The notes beneath the pieces are model-generated. The model worked only from the letters and a program-made list of their open reading frames with translations. It had not been told where the DNA came from and made no database searches. A program made the position numbers and the translations under genes. A stretch of DNA of 64,000 bases from Nonomuraea aurantiaca (GTDB lineage Bacteria > Actinomycetota > Actinomycetes > Streptosporangiales > Streptosporangiaceae), in assembly GCF_020215705.1 (NCBI RefSeq), contig NZ_JAIWNB010000032.1, positions 44,998 through 108,997 on the forward strand. Direction: 5' to 3'. Shown one piece after another: positions 43,975 through 52,955 of this stretch (positions are counted from its first letter, which is position 1; every line of letters starts with the position of its first letter).

Positions 43975-44925
43975 ATGAAGGCCCGCATCACCCAGACCTC
44001 CACGTACCTTCCCGCAGACACGCTGACCAGCGACGAGGTCGAGCGACGCATCGAGGGCTACCGGCCGCCGACCGGGATCATCGAGCGGATGACCGGCATC
44101 AGGCGCCGCCACGTGGCCGCCGACGATCAGCAGGCCTCGGACCTGGCCGTCGAGGCCGCCACGGGGCTGGCGACCGACATCGACCTGCTGATCTTCGCCT
44201 CGGCCTCGCAGGACCTGGTCGAGCCCGCGACCGCGCACATCGTGGCCGCCAAGCTCGGCCTGTCGTGCCCGGTGTTCGACGTCAAGAACGCCTGCAACAG
44301 CCTGCTCAACGGGATCCAGGTGGCCGAGGGCCTGATCGTCTCCGGGGCGTACCGCAGGGTGCTGGTGTGCTCGGGCGAGACGCCGTCGCGGGCGATCCGC
44401 TGGCGGGTGCGGGACCGGGCGCAGTTCGTGGACGCGTTCGCGGGATACACGCTGTCGGACGCGGGCGCGGCGGTGCTCGTGGAGGCCGACCCCCTCCGCG
44501 GCATCTTTTATCGCGATTTTTCGGCGGATAGTACGGCGTGGGGCATCGGCACCCTTCCTGGTGGTGGCTCCATGCATCCGCGCGACCCGGAGTACTCCTA
44601 CTTCCGCGGCGACGGCCGCCGGCTGAAGGAGGCCTTCCAGCTCGTCGGCCCCGACCTCTTCCTCAACGCGCTCAAACGCACCGGCCTGACGTGGGACGAT
44701 TTCGCGGTGATCGCGGTGCACCAGGTGGCGTTGCCGTACCTGAAGGTGCTGTCGCGCGCGCTCGACCTCCCCGACGACCGGCTGGTGATCACGCTGCCCG
44801 AGCACGGAAACTGCGCGTCGGTCACGCTCCCGCTCCAACTCGCGCACGCCCGCGAGGGCGACCGCGTGGCGCTGCTCGGCCTCGGCGGCGGCATCAGCCT
44901 GGGCGTCATGCTGGCGGACCTGTGA
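43975..44925 (+). CDS. KAS III/OleA-like ketosynthase
   Basis: A 316-residue thiolase-fold condensing enzyme. The Cys-His-Asn triad is visible: VKNACNSLLNG (Cys107), VIAVHQVALPYL (His249) and EHGNCASVTLPL (Asn279). It resembles both FabH and OleA, which joins two fatty acyl chains. The GTG of the next gene overlaps its stop (GTGA), and the following P450 and OleD-like genes are coupled in the same way. Those partners favour a dedicated product pathway over primary fatty acid synthesis. Confidence 0.88.
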   Translation: MKARITQTSTYLPADTLTSDEVERRIEGYRPPTGIIERMTGIRRRHVAADDQQASDLAVEAATGLATDIDLLIFASASQDLVEPATAHIVAAKLGLSCPVFDVKNACNSLLNGIQVAEGLIVSGAYRRVLVCSGETPSRAIRWRVRDRAQFVDAFAGYTLSDAGAAVLVEADPLRGIFYRDFSADSTAWGIGTLPGGGSMHPRDPEYSYFRGDGRRLKEAFQLVGPDLFLNALKRTGLTWDDFAVIAVHQVALPYLKVLSRALDLPDDRLVITLPEHGNCASVTLPLQLAHAREGDRVALLGLGGGISLGVMLADL

Positions 44926-46151
44926 ACAGCCGCGACGATCCGCCCGAGCGTCGCGAGACCCAGGAGCAGCGCGGGCGACCAGAGCAGCCCGAGCGACCCG
45001 AGCGCCACGAGCAGCGCGTCCGGCGTGGGCGGCGCCACGAGACGCGGCTCTACCTCGCCGCCCACCCCTTCGCCTACCCGCTGATGCGCCTGCTGGCCCG
45101 CCTGGGCCCGGTGGTGCGGGTGCCGGGTCTGGGTGTGGTGGTCAACGACGCGGCCCTGGCCCGGCGCGTGCTCATGGACGGCCGCTTCCGGAAGGACGGC
45201 CCCGGCTCGCCCGGCGACCTGTGGACGCCAGTGCTCGGCCCGTCGGTGCTGCTCAACATGGAGGGCGAGCCGCACGCCGCGCTCCGCGCCAAGCTGGCGC
45301 CGCTGTTCACGCCGTCGTCCGTCGCCACGCTGGTCTCCGACGTGCTGGCCGGCCCCCTGGACGACCTCCGTGTACGCCTGGCGAAAGGCGACACGGTCGA
45401 CCTGGTGGACGAGATGCGGCTGCTGGCCGGGGCGGTGATCTGCCGGGTGATCGGGCTCGGCGAGGTGCCGGCGACCAGGGCCAGGCGGCTGTTCGCCGAC
45501 GGGGAGCGGGTGGTGTCGATGGTCTCGCTGCGTACCCGGGGACTGAACGCCCGCCAGCTCACCGTGGCCCGCGAGGTGCTCGACGGGATCGGCGACATAG
45601 CGCAGGCCGCCTACGACGCCGGGGACTCGACCACGGTGATGGGCCGGATGCGCGAGCTCGGGCTGTCGGCCGCGGAGGCCCGCGGGGCGGCCGGGGCGTT
45701 CTTCCTCACCGGGACGGAGACGGTCGCCACGTTCGTCCCCAGGCTGGTCGCGCTGCTGCACGACCACGACGCCTTCGGCGCCGACCTGGAGCCGGCGATC
45801 GAGGAGGCGATGCGGATCACCACGCCGACCCCGGTGATGCTGCGTTCCGTCGCCGAGCCCGTACGCCTGGGCAAGGTCCTGGCCCGGCCCGGTGACCGCG
45901 TGCTGATCGTGACGCACAACTGCGCCCGCGCGTACGGCCCGTTCGATCCGTCCCGGCCGCACCCGCCGGAGCTGCGCCGCCTGTGGTTCGGCGCGGGGCC
46001 GCACTTCTGCATCGGCTACCCGCTGGCGCTGGCCGAGATCCGCGCGGTGGCCGGGGTCGTGCTCGCCCGCCCGGTCAAGGTGGTGGCGCGGCGAGCCGCC
46101 AGGGGCGTACTCCTCCCGACCTACAAGCACCTGCTGATCAGGGCCGCGTGA
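44922..46151 (+). CDS. Cytochrome P450
   Basis: A 409-residue P450. The N-terminus is a charged, repetitive tail (about residues 1-45, Glu/Arg/Gln/Pro-rich) not usual for the family. The I-helix is AFFLTGTETVATFVPRL, the K-helix EAMR (AIEEAMRITTPTPVM) and the heme loop WFGAGPHFCIGYPLALAEIR (Cys363). GTG 44922 overlaps the stop of the ketosynthase gene by four bases, and its own stop overlaps the next GTG. It presumably oxidises the chain made by the ketosynthase. Redox partners are not encoded nearby. Confidence 0.9.
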   Translation: MNSRDDPPERRETQEQRGRPEQPERPERHEQRVRRGRRHETRLYLAAHPFAYPLMRLLARLGPVVRVPGLGVVVNDAALARRVLMDGRFRKDGPGSPGDLWTPVLGPSVLLNMEGEPHAALRAKLAPLFTPSSVATLVSDVLAGPLDDLRVRLAKGDTVDLVDEMRLLAGAVICRVIGLGEVPATRARRLFADGERVVSMVSLRTRGLNARQLTVAREVLDGIGDIAQAAYDAGDSTTVMGRMRELGLSAAEARGAAGAFFLTGTETVATFVPRLVALLHDHDAFGADLEPAIEEAMRITTPTPVMLRSVAEPVRLGKVLARPGDRVLIVTHNCARAYGPFDPSRPHPPELRRLWFGAGPHFCIGYPLALAEIRAVAGVVLARPVKVVARRAARGVLLPTYKHLLIRAA

Positions 46152-47065
46152 GGATCGGGGTCACCGGGGCGTCCGGTTTCGTAGGGGGCGCGGTCTGCCG
46201 GGCGGCTGTGGCCAGGGGCTGGCAGGTGTACGGCTTCGGGCGCAGGCCCGCGGAGATCCCTGGAGCGACGTACCGCACGTGGGACCTGACCGGCGACGAG
46301 CGCCCGGACCTCGACCTCGACGCGCTGATCCACTGCGCTGGCAGCGTCACCGACTGGGGCCCACCGGCCGGGATCTGGCGAGCCAACCACACCGGCACCG
46401 CGAACGCCATGGCCGCCTTCCCGCACGCCCGGTTCGTGCACGTCAGCACGGCCAGCGTGTACGACCCGCGACGGCCGACGATCATGGCCCGCGAGCACGA
46501 GGCCCCGGTGAGCCGGTACGTCAACGCCTACGGCGCCTCCAAGGCCGCGGCCGAACGCCTGGTCGAGGGACGGGCGGTGATCCTGCGCCCGCACGCCGTC
46601 TACGGTCCGGGCGACACCACGCTGCTCCCCCGGGTGCTGCGGGCGGTCAGAGGCCGCAGGCTGGTCGCGGTCGGCGACGGGCGGCAGCGGGTCAGCCTGA
46701 CATCGGTGTCCAACCTCGCCCTGGCCTGCCTGCTGGCCGTCACGGGTCCGCTCGGGACGTACAACGTGACCGACGCCGAGCCGGTCGTGCTGGACGACGC
46801 GCTCCGTGCCGTACTGAGGGAAAAGGGCATCGACGCGACCCCGCTCTACCTGCCCCGGCATCTCGCCCACGGCCTGGCGACGATCTCCGAGACGCTCGCC
46901 CACGGTGTGGCGGCGGTCTCCGCGCGGCTCGCCCGAGAGCCGCGCCTGACCCGCTACGCCGTCGGCCACCTGGCCGTCGAGCGCACGCTGGACATCACCG
47001 CGGCCCGCGAGCGACTGGGCTACGCGCCGTCGCCGACGTCTTTCACGGGCGCCGCATCCTGGTGA
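46148..47065 (+). CDS. NAD-dependent epimerase/3-beta-HSD-type reductase (OleD-like)
   Basis: A 305-residue extended short-chain dehydrogenase. It has the NAD(P) motif IGVTGASGFVGGAVCRAAVA and the catalytic pair in RYVNAYGASKAAAERLVEG (YxxxK). It resembles the NSDHL/3-beta-hydroxysteroid dehydrogenase and OleD group, which reduces the 2-alkyl-3-keto acids made by OleA-type enzymes. The start is GTG 46148, overlapping the P450 stop. OleB and OleC are not in the window, so the end product is not a standard olefin. Its tail overlaps the next gene by 46 bases. Confidence 0.88.
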   Translation: MRIGVTGASGFVGGAVCRAAVARGWQVYGFGRRPAEIPGATYRTWDLTGDERPDLDLDALIHCAGSVTDWGPPAGIWRANHTGTANAMAAFPHARFVHVSTASVYDPRRPTIMAREHEAPVSRYVNAYGASKAAAERLVEGRAVILRPHAVYGPGDTTLLPRVLRAVRGRRLVAVGDGRQRVSLTSVSNLALACLLAVTGPLGTYNVTDAEPVVLDDALRAVLREKGIDATPLYLPRHLAHGLATISETLAHGVAAVSARLAREPRLTRYAVGHLAVERTLDITAARERLGYAPSPTSFTGAASW

Positions 47066-47895
47066 AGCCGCCCCACCTTCGGCACGGCCGCGCCCTCACC
47101 GTCGGCCGAACGCGCCTCCACACCGTTTGAACCTGGTTTGCGGGCCTCCAGCATCTCCGACTTGAACCACGGCCCGCCGTACCAGAACCGCCACCCCAGG
47201 TCACGCCTGCGCACATCGACCACGCCCAGCCCACGCAGCACATCCTCGTAGCACGACGTGTGCCGGAAATCGGCGATCAGCATCAGCCCACCCGGCCGCA
47301 GCACCCGATGCGCCTCCTTGACGGCCTGGTCGCGTCCTTCGGCGGTCGGGATGTTGTGGATGGCCAGGCTGGACACGATCAGGTCGAACCGCCCGTCCTC
47401 GAACGGCAACTCGCGCATATCCCCCGTGACCAGATTGACCCGGTCCGACACCCCTTCGGCCTCGGCGTTGGCCCTGGTGACGCTCTCGGCGTTGCCCGAC
47501 TGGTCCTTGCCGCTCCACAGGTCGATGCCGGTGGCCCGGCCGCCGCGCAGCCGCCGGGCCGCGAGCAGCAACACCATCCCGCGCCCGCAGCCGAGGTCGA
47601 GCACCTGCTCGTCGCCCTCGATCCGGCCGAGCTCCTCGCCCCACACCGCGAACTTTCCCCGGCGGGTCGTATAGAGGTAACTGCCCGCGCTGGCCAGCGT
47701 GTAGAGCGCACCGAGCAGGAACGCGATCCCCGCCGCCGGTACGTCGAAGGCGAACGAGACCGCGACCAACGCCAGCTGCACCACCGCCCCGAAGAAGAGC
47801 CCGGCGAGTGCCCATGGGGCGTCGAATCCGTAGCTTCCGCGTCTCACACACACGTTATATCTCAAGATGGACTTCACCGAAACTTGCCGCGACAC
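47020..47895 (-). CDS. Membrane-anchored SAM-dependent methyltransferase
   Basis: A 291-residue protein. Two membrane helices (about residues 28-75; LAGLFFGAVVQLALVAVSFA and AAGIAFLLGALYTLASAG) precede a class I methyltransferase domain. Its SAM motif is VLDLGCGRGMVLLLAARRL and motif II is GRFDLIVSSLAIHN. Starts at GTG 47895 or GTG 47853 are possible. It converges on the OleD-like gene with a 46-base tail overlap. It may act on a lipid, possibly a product of the neighbouring cluster, but it is transcribed separately. Confidence 0.85.
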   Translation of the reverse strand: MSRQVSVKSILRYNVCVRRGSYGFDAPWALAGLFFGAVVQLALVAVSFAFDVPAAGIAFLLGALYTLASAGSYLYTTRRGKFAVWGEELGRIEGDEQVLDLGCGRGMVLLLAARRLRGGRATGIDLWSGKDQSGNAESVTRANAEAEGVSDRVNLVTGDMRELPFEDGRFDLIVSSLAIHNIPTAEGRDQAVKEAHRVLRPGGLMLIADFRHTSCYEDVLRGLGVVDVRRRDLGWRFWYGGPWFKSEMLEARKPGSNGVEARSADGEGAAVPKVGRLHQDAAPVKDVGDGA

Positions 47896-47973
47896 TGCCT
47901 TTTCACCAATTCGCCCGTCTCCAAACCGTTACTAACCTTGGCCATAGTTCGTAGAACAAGGGGTTGACCAGGG

Positions 47974-49341
47974 ATGACAGTCAGAAAACGCGGGTACGGC
48001 CTCGGCTTCAGCATCGCGCTCACCCTGGCGTCAGCTCTGTTGTGGGGGGTGGCTCACCTGGCCGCCGACCGGCGGCGGACCGGCATCGCCCTCATGGTGA
48101 CGTACGTGCTGATGCTCGCCTCGATCCTCATCGTGCTCACCGTGTTCAGCAGCAGGCTGCTCTCGCTGGCCGTGCAGCCCGCCTGGCTCACCGCTCTCAC
48201 CATCATGGTGGCCACGCTCGGGGTCGTCTGGACGAGCGTGATCATCTGGTCGTACCTGCTGGTACGGCCGGCGCCCGCGAACCGCGTGGGCCGCGCGGTG
48301 ACCACCGTCCTGACCATCGCCCTGTGCGGGCTCATCCTGGCCCCGGCCGTCTACGCGGCCCGCGTGGCCTACGTGTCGCGGGACGTGGTCAACACCCTGT
48401 TCACCGCCAGCGTCTCCCCCATCGTGTCGCAGGACCCGTGGAACGGCGCGAGGCGGATCAACCTCCTGCTCCTCGGCGGCGACGCCGCCCCCGGCCGTCC
48501 CGGCGTGCGCACGGACAGCATGACCGTGGCCAGCGTCGACGTCGCCACCGGGGCGACCACCCTGCTCGGCCTGCCGCGCAATCTGCAGCGTGTACGGATG
48601 CCGGAAGGCCCGCCCAGGGACCGCTTCCCCGACGGCTTCACCGGCGCGGGCCCCGACACTCCGGGCCTGCTCAACGAGGTCTTCCAGTACGCCGAGGACT
48701 ATCCGGAGATGGAGCCGGGCGTACGCAAGGGACAGCGCGGCCCGACCCTGCTCAAGAAGACGATCAGCGACATCCTCGGCATCCCCATCACCTACTACGC
48801 CCTGGTCGACATGAGAGGTTTCGCGCAGATCATCGATGCGATGGGCGGTGTGACGGTCACCATCAAGGAGCCGATCGTCTACGGCAAGTACCGCGAGGGC
48901 CTGCTGAGCCCCGGCACCCGCAAGCTCTCGGGCGCGGAAGCGCTCTGGTTCGGCCGCTCGCGTACGGACAGCGACGACTATGTCCGCATGGGCCGCCAGA
49001 AATGCCTGCTCAACGCCGTCGCCAAGCAGGCCGACCCGGTGACCGTGCTGAACAGCTTCGAGAAGCTGGCCGTGGCGACGAAGCGCGCGATCTCCACCGA
49101 CATCCCGCAGAACGTCCTGCCCGACCTGGTGGAACTGGCGCAGAAGGTGAAGGAGCACAAGATCAAGAGCCTGAACTTCGTACCGCCGCTGATCGACACC
49201 GTCTACCCCGACTGGCTCCTGATCCGGCACAAGGTCACCCAGGCCCTGGCCGAGCAGAGCTCGCCCACTCGGCACCCGCAGGCCGCCCCGCAGACGGGAA
49301 GTCCGGAGAACCCGATCACTCTGGACTCGGTCTGCCGTTAG
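47974..49341 (+). CDS. LCP-family protein with multi-helix N-terminus
   Basis: A 455-residue LytR-CpsA-Psr protein. The first 130 residues contain four membrane helices (for example FSIALTLASALLWGVAHLAA and ALTIMVATLGVVWTSVIIWS), unlike the single-helix LCP gene at 13912. The catalytic domain has INLLLLGGDAAPGRPGVRTD, TDSMTVASVDV and TTLLGLPRNLQRVRMP with the conserved Asp/Arg residues, then RSRTDSDDYVRMGRQ. It is expected to transfer a polyprenol-linked polymer to the wall. A single gene with no C-terminal LytR domain. Confidence 0.92.
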   Translation: MTVRKRGYGLGFSIALTLASALLWGVAHLAADRRRTGIALMVTYVLMLASILIVLTVFSSRLLSLAVQPAWLTALTIMVATLGVVWTSVIIWSYLLVRPAPANRVGRAVTTVLTIALCGLILAPAVYAARVAYVSRDVVNTLFTASVSPIVSQDPWNGARRINLLLLGGDAAPGRPGVRTDSMTVASVDVATGATTLLGLPRNLQRVRMPEGPPRDRFPDGFTGAGPDTPGLLNEVFQYAEDYPEMEPGVRKGQRGPTLLKKTISDILGIPITYYALVDMRGFAQIIDAMGGVTVTIKEPIVYGKYREGLLSPGTRKLSGAEALWFGRSRTDSDDYVRMGRQKCLLNAVAKQADPVTVLNSFEKLAVATKRAISTDIPQNVLPDLVELAQKVKEHKIKSLNFVPPLIDTVYPDWLLIRHKVTQALAEQSSPTRHPQAAPQTGSPENPITLDSVCR

Positions 49342-49366
49342 CGGCCCGCCATCAAGCCACCTGCCG

Positions 49367-50095
49367 TCAGGCGCGTCTGAGCAGCAGCGTCACGAACCCG
49401 AGCAGGTCACGATATCCGTCGAGCCACATCTTCCGGTGCTCCAGCGCCGCGGCCATCGCGGCGTCACCGTCGTCGCCGGGATGCCGCAACGCCCAGTCGA
49501 TGAGCGTCCCGGTCCACGACCACTCGTAGTCGTACCACTCGCCCCGCTCGCTGACGTGGGCGTACACGGTGTGAAACCCGGCCGACTCGGCCTGTGCCAC
49601 GGTGCCCGGCAGGTCCGCGTACTCGCCGATCTCCGCCTCGATCTCCCGGCCCGGCGGCCGCTCCCAGAACCCCTCACCCACCAGCGCCAGCCCGCCGGGA
49701 GCGAGCAGGCCGCCGATCGCCTCCATCGACGGCGTCAGCCCGCCGAACGCGTGCGTGGCGCCGACGCACAGCACCAGGTCGTACGGCTCAGCTGCGGCAA
49801 AGGTGGTCGCGGAGCCATGATGCAGGGTCAGCCGGTCCGCCACCCCGGCCTCGGCCGCCATCCGGCGGGCGTCGATGAAGCCCGCGTCGGACAGGTCCAC
49901 ACCGTCGGCGGTGGCGTCGCCGTACAGCTCAAGAAGCCGAACACTCCAGACCCCCGAGCCGCACCCCAGGTCCAGGATCCGCGCGCCGCTCGGCAGCTTG
50001 GCCCGGCGCAGCAAGCGGAGCAGGTTCGCCTCGCTGATCGGGGAGGCGATCGGGTGGTCGGCGTGCGCGATATGGCTGATCAGCTGTCTCTCCAT
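49367..50095 (-). CDS. SAM-dependent methyltransferase
   Basis: A 242-residue class I methyltransferase. Motif I is RILDLGCGSGVWSVRLLELY, motif II is ADGVDLSDAGFIDARRMAAE, and the post-II region is YDLVLCVGATHAFGG. No membrane segment or signal is seen. The C-terminal part (YDYEWSWTGTLIDWALRHPG) resembles small-molecule methyltransferases. It sits between an LCP gene and the sulfonate transporter operon with no shared direction, so its substrate cannot be inferred. Confidence 0.88.
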   Translation of the reverse strand: MERQLISHIAHADHPIASPISEANLLRLLRRAKLPSGARILDLGCGSGVWSVRLLELYGDATADGVDLSDAGFIDARRMAAEAGVADRLTLHHGSATTFAAAEPYDLVLCVGATHAFGGLTPSMEAIGGLLAPGGLALVGEGFWERPPGREIEAEIGEYADLPGTVAQAESAGFHTVYAHVSERGEWYDYEWSWTGTLIDWALRHPGDDGDAAMAAALEHRKMWLDGYRDLLGFVTLLLRRA

Positions 50096-50200
50096 ACGGA
50101 CAGATCCTAGTTATCCCCCTATACCAACTTGACGTGTCGGGATTTGGAGAGTTTCATATGCACATAGCCGACTTATTAAGTAGGAAATAGGGAGTAGGGC
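50096..50200. promoter_or_regulatory. Promoter region of the ABC/Rrf2 operon
   Basis: The region contains ACTTATTAAGT (50171-50181), a perfect palindrome just upstream of the substrate-binding protein gene and followed by AGG. Further up are CCAA (around 50126) and TTGG (around 50146) in opposite orientation. The Rrf2 protein encoded at the end of the operon is a candidate binder. GGGAGTAGGGC supplies the ribosome site. Confidence 0.45.
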
Positions 50201-51232
50201 ATGAACGCTCGCAGGGTGCTAGCCGCTCTGGCCGCAACCGCACTCACCGCGCTCGTGGCGGCCTGCGGGAGCAGCGCCTCTCCCACCGGCGCGGCGAAGG
50301 AGCTGCGCCTCGGCTACTTCCCGAACATCACCCACGCCACCGCCCTGGTCGGCGTCGAGAAGGGCTTCTACGCCAAGCACCTCGGCGTACCGGTGAAGAC
50401 CAGCACGTTCAACGCCGGCCCGGCGGCGATCGAGGCGGTCTTCTCCGGCGCGGTCGACGCCACCTACATCGGCCCGAACCCGGCGATCAACGCCTGGGAG
50501 AAGTCCAAGGGCAAGGCCATCAACATCGTCGCGGGCGCCGCGTCCGGCGGTGTGTACCTGGTCGTCAAGCCCGGGATCAACTCGGCCGCGGACCTCAAGG
50601 GCAAGAAGATCGCCACGCCGCAGCTCGGCAACACCCAGGACGTCGCACTGCGCTACTGGCTGGAGAGCAAGGGGCTCAAGACCGACACCAAGGGCGGCGG
50701 CGACGTCCACATCGTGCCCCAGGAGAACGCGCAGACGCTGCAGACGTTCGCGACCGGTGACATCGACGGCGCCTGGGTGCCCGAGCCGTTCGCCAGCCGC
50801 CTGGTCATCGAGAGCAAGGGCAAGATCCTTCAGGACGAGCGCGACCTCTGGCCGAACAAGCAGTTCGTGATCACCCACCTCATCGTCCGGCAGGACTGGG
50901 CCAAGGCCAACCCCGACCTGCTCAAGAAGCTGATCGAGGCGCACGTCGAGGCCACCAAGTACCTCAACGACGACCCCGCCGCGGCCGCGCAGACCGTCAA
51001 CGCCGCGATCGAGAAGCTCACCCAGAAGCCGCTCAAGCCCGAGGTGCTGCAGAGCGCGTTCAAGAACATCACGTTCACGAACGACCCCATCGCCTCCTCG
51101 CTCACCGGCAGCGCCGACCACGCCGTCAAGGTCGGGCTGCTCAAGCCGGTGGACCTGAACGGCATCTACAACCTGAAGCCACTCAACGAGGTGCTGGCCG
51201 CGCAGGGTCAGCAGTCGATTTCGGACAGGTGA
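50201..51232 (+). CDS. ABC transporter lipoprotein, sulfonate/nitrate type
   Basis: A 343-residue solute-binding lipoprotein. The signal ends in a lipobox (ALTALVAACGSS, lipidated Cys). The mature part matches the SsuA/TauA/NrtA family: LRLGYFPNITHATALVGVEK and FNAGPAAIEAVFSGAVDATY. It delivers a sulfonate, taurine, nitrate-like or thiamine-precursor substrate. It is followed by the ATPase, permease and an Rrf2 regulator with tight spacing. The Rrf2 link favours a sulfur source, but this is inference. Confidence 0.92.
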   Translation: MNARRVLAALAATALTALVAACGSSASPTGAAKELRLGYFPNITHATALVGVEKGFYAKHLGVPVKTSTFNAGPAAIEAVFSGAVDATYIGPNPAINAWEKSKGKAINIVAGAASGGVYLVVKPGINSAADLKGKKIATPQLGNTQDVALRYWLESKGLKTDTKGGGDVHIVPQENAQTLQTFATGDIDGAWVPEPFASRLVIESKGKILQDERDLWPNKQFVITHLIVRQDWAKANPDLLKKLIEAHVEATKYLNDDPAAAAQTVNAAIEKLTQKPLKPEVLQSAFKNITFTNDPIASSLTGSADHAVKVGLLKPVDLNGIYNLKPLNEVLAAQGQQSISDR

Positions 51233-51237
51233 CGCAC

Positions 51238-52038
51238 ATGACGACGCAGGTGGTCGATCGTACGACGGCGGTCCGGCTGGAGGCCGTCTCCAAGGTCTAC
51301 GGTCACGGCGGCAACGGGCTGCTCGCCCTCGACAAGGTCTCGCTGTCGGTACGGCCCGGCGAGTTCGTCTGCCTCCTGGGCGCCTCCGGCTGCGGCAAGA
51401 GCACGCTGCTCTCGCTGGTCGCCGGGCTCGACCGGCCGACACAGGGGGAGATCTCCACTGCCGGGCGACAGGTGGCGATGATGTTCCAGGAGCCGGCGCT
51501 GTTCCCGTGGCTCACGGTGTCGGCCAACGTCGAGATGGCCTTCCGCGCCGACAACCTCGCCAAGCGCGAGCGTCGTATCAGGGCGGGCGAGTTCCTGGAG
51601 ATGGTGCACCTAGGCGGGTTCGGGAAGAAGCGCCCGCATGAGCTGTCCGGCGGCATGCGCCAGCGCGTCGCCCTGGCCCGCGCGCTCGCCCAGTCCTCCT
51701 CGTCCTCGTCCTCTTCCTCTTCGGAGGGCGGCGCGGTGCTGCTGATGGACGAGCCGTTCGGCGCGCTCGACGCGATGACCCGCGACCTGCTGCACGACGA
51801 GCTCGAGCGGATCTGGCGGGAGCAGGCGCTGTCCGTCCTGTTCGTCACGCACAACGTCCGCGAGGCGGTCCGGCTCGGCGACAGGGTCGTGCTGCTCAGC
51901 AGCCGTCCCGGCAGCGTGGTCGAGGAGTTCCCGGTCGAGCTCGCCCGGCCCCGCCGCACCGACTCCGCGGAGGTCGCCGGGCTCGCCGCGACGATCACCG
52001 ACCGCCTGAAGGAAGAGGTGCTGCGCCATGGTCACTGA
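51238..52038 (+). CDS. ABC transporter ATPase with a poly-Ser insert
   Basis: A 266-residue ATPase (SsuB/TauB type). It has Walker A LLGASGCGKSTLLSL, Q-loop MMFQEPALFPWL, signature LSGGMRQRVALARALAQ, Walker B VLLMDEPFGALDA and H-loop FVTHNVREA. Between the signature helix and Walker B there are ten serines in a row (residues 153-162), where family members normally have two or three residues. The tract is coded by TCC/TCG/TCT triplets, so it looks like a slipped repeat. ATG 51238 begins six bases after the stop of the binding-protein gene. Confidence 0.92.
   Translation: MTTQVVDRTTAVRLEAVSKVYGHGGNGLLALDKVSLSVRPGEFVCLLGASGCGKSTLLSLVAGLDRPTQGEISTAGRQVAMMFQEPALFPWLTVSANVEMAFRADNLAKRERRIRAGEFLEMVHLGGFGKKRPHELSGGMRQRVALARALAQSSSSSSSSSSEGGAVLLMDEPFGALDAMTRDLLHDELERIWREQALSVLFVTHNVREAVRLGDRVVLLSSRPGSVVEEFPVELARPRRTDSAEVAGLAATITDRLKEEVLRHGH
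51694..51723 (+). repeat. TCN triplet tract coding for ten serines
   Basis: Ten consecutive TCC/TCG/TCT codons inside the ABC ATPase gene. Mixed third bases show it is not a fresh simple repeat, but it is prone to slippage. Confidence 0.85.
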
Positions 52039-52100
52039 CGGAACAGCGGTGCACGGGCCGGCCGCGCACAGGCCGGCCGCGTACGGATCGGAGGCGAGCG

Positions 52101-52955
52101 ATGGCCGTTGACACGCACGCGCGTCAGCTCGCCGGGCTCGACGCGCTGGAGCTGGCCGGTGAGCAGCGCGCCGGAGTGGCGTCCCGGGCCTGGGCGAGGC
52201 TCTGGCCGATGCTGACCGCGGTCGCGCTGGTGCTGGTCGCCTGGGAGTTGGTCGTGCTGAGCGGCCGCTGGCCCGAGTACGTCTTCGCCGGCCCGATCAC
52301 CACCTTCCAGGACCTCGGGCACCGCCTCGGCGACCCCGAGTTCTACCAGGCGGTGGCGACCACCATGCGCCGGGCCGTCACCGGCTTCGCGCTGGCCATG
52401 CTCGTGGGCCTGATCGTCGGCGCGGCCGTGTCGCGGGTGAAGGTGCTGCGGGCCGCCTTCGGCGCGCTGATCACCGGCCTGCAGACCATGCCGTCGATCG
52501 CCTGGTTCCCGTTCGCGATCCTGCTGTTCGGGCTGACCGAGAGCGCCATCACGTTCGTGGTGATCCTGGGTGCCGCCCCGTCGATCGCCAACGGCCTGAT
52601 CACCGGTGTCGACTACACGCCTCCGCTGCTGCTGCGGGCCGGGCACGTGCTCGGGTTCCGTCGACTGCAGCTCTACCGGCACGTGATCCTGCCCGCGTCG
52701 CTGCCGTCGTTCCTGGCGGGGCTGAAGCAGGGGTGGGCGTTCGCCTGGCGCTCGCTGATGGCCGGCGAGCTGCTCGTGATCATCGCGTACCAGTCGTCGC
52801 TCGGCGAGCAGCTGGCGATCTCGCGGGAACTGTCCGACTCGCCGGGACTGATCGGCACGATGATCGTGATCCTGGTGATCGGCATCGTGATCGACATGCT
52901 GTTCGAGGCCGCCGACAGCGCCCTACGCCGGCGCTGGGGCCTCAATCCGGTGTGA
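52101..52955 (+). CDS. ABC transporter permease, sulfonate/nitrate type
   Basis: A 284-residue permease with six helices (SsuC/TauC type). The coupling motif is in GAAPSIANGLITGVDYTPPL and the following LRAGHVLGFRRLQLYRHVIL (EAA-type loop). GGAGG precedes ATG 52101. The 62-base gap from the ATPase stop contains only a short GC-rich spacer. The stop overlaps the ATG of the Rrf2 gene (TGATG), so the regulator is made with the transporter. Confidence 0.92.
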   Translation: MAVDTHARQLAGLDALELAGEQRAGVASRAWARLWPMLTAVALVLVAWELVVLSGRWPEYVFAGPITTFQDLGHRLGDPEFYQAVATTMRRAVTGFALAMLVGLIVGAAVSRVKVLRAAFGALITGLQTMPSIAWFPFAILLFGLTESAITFVVILGAAPSIANGLITGVDYTPPLLLRAGHVLGFRRLQLYRHVILPASLPSFLAGLKQGWAFAWRSLMAGELLVIIAYQSSLGEQLAISRELSDSPGLIGTMIVILVIGIVIDMLFEAADSALRRRWGLNPV

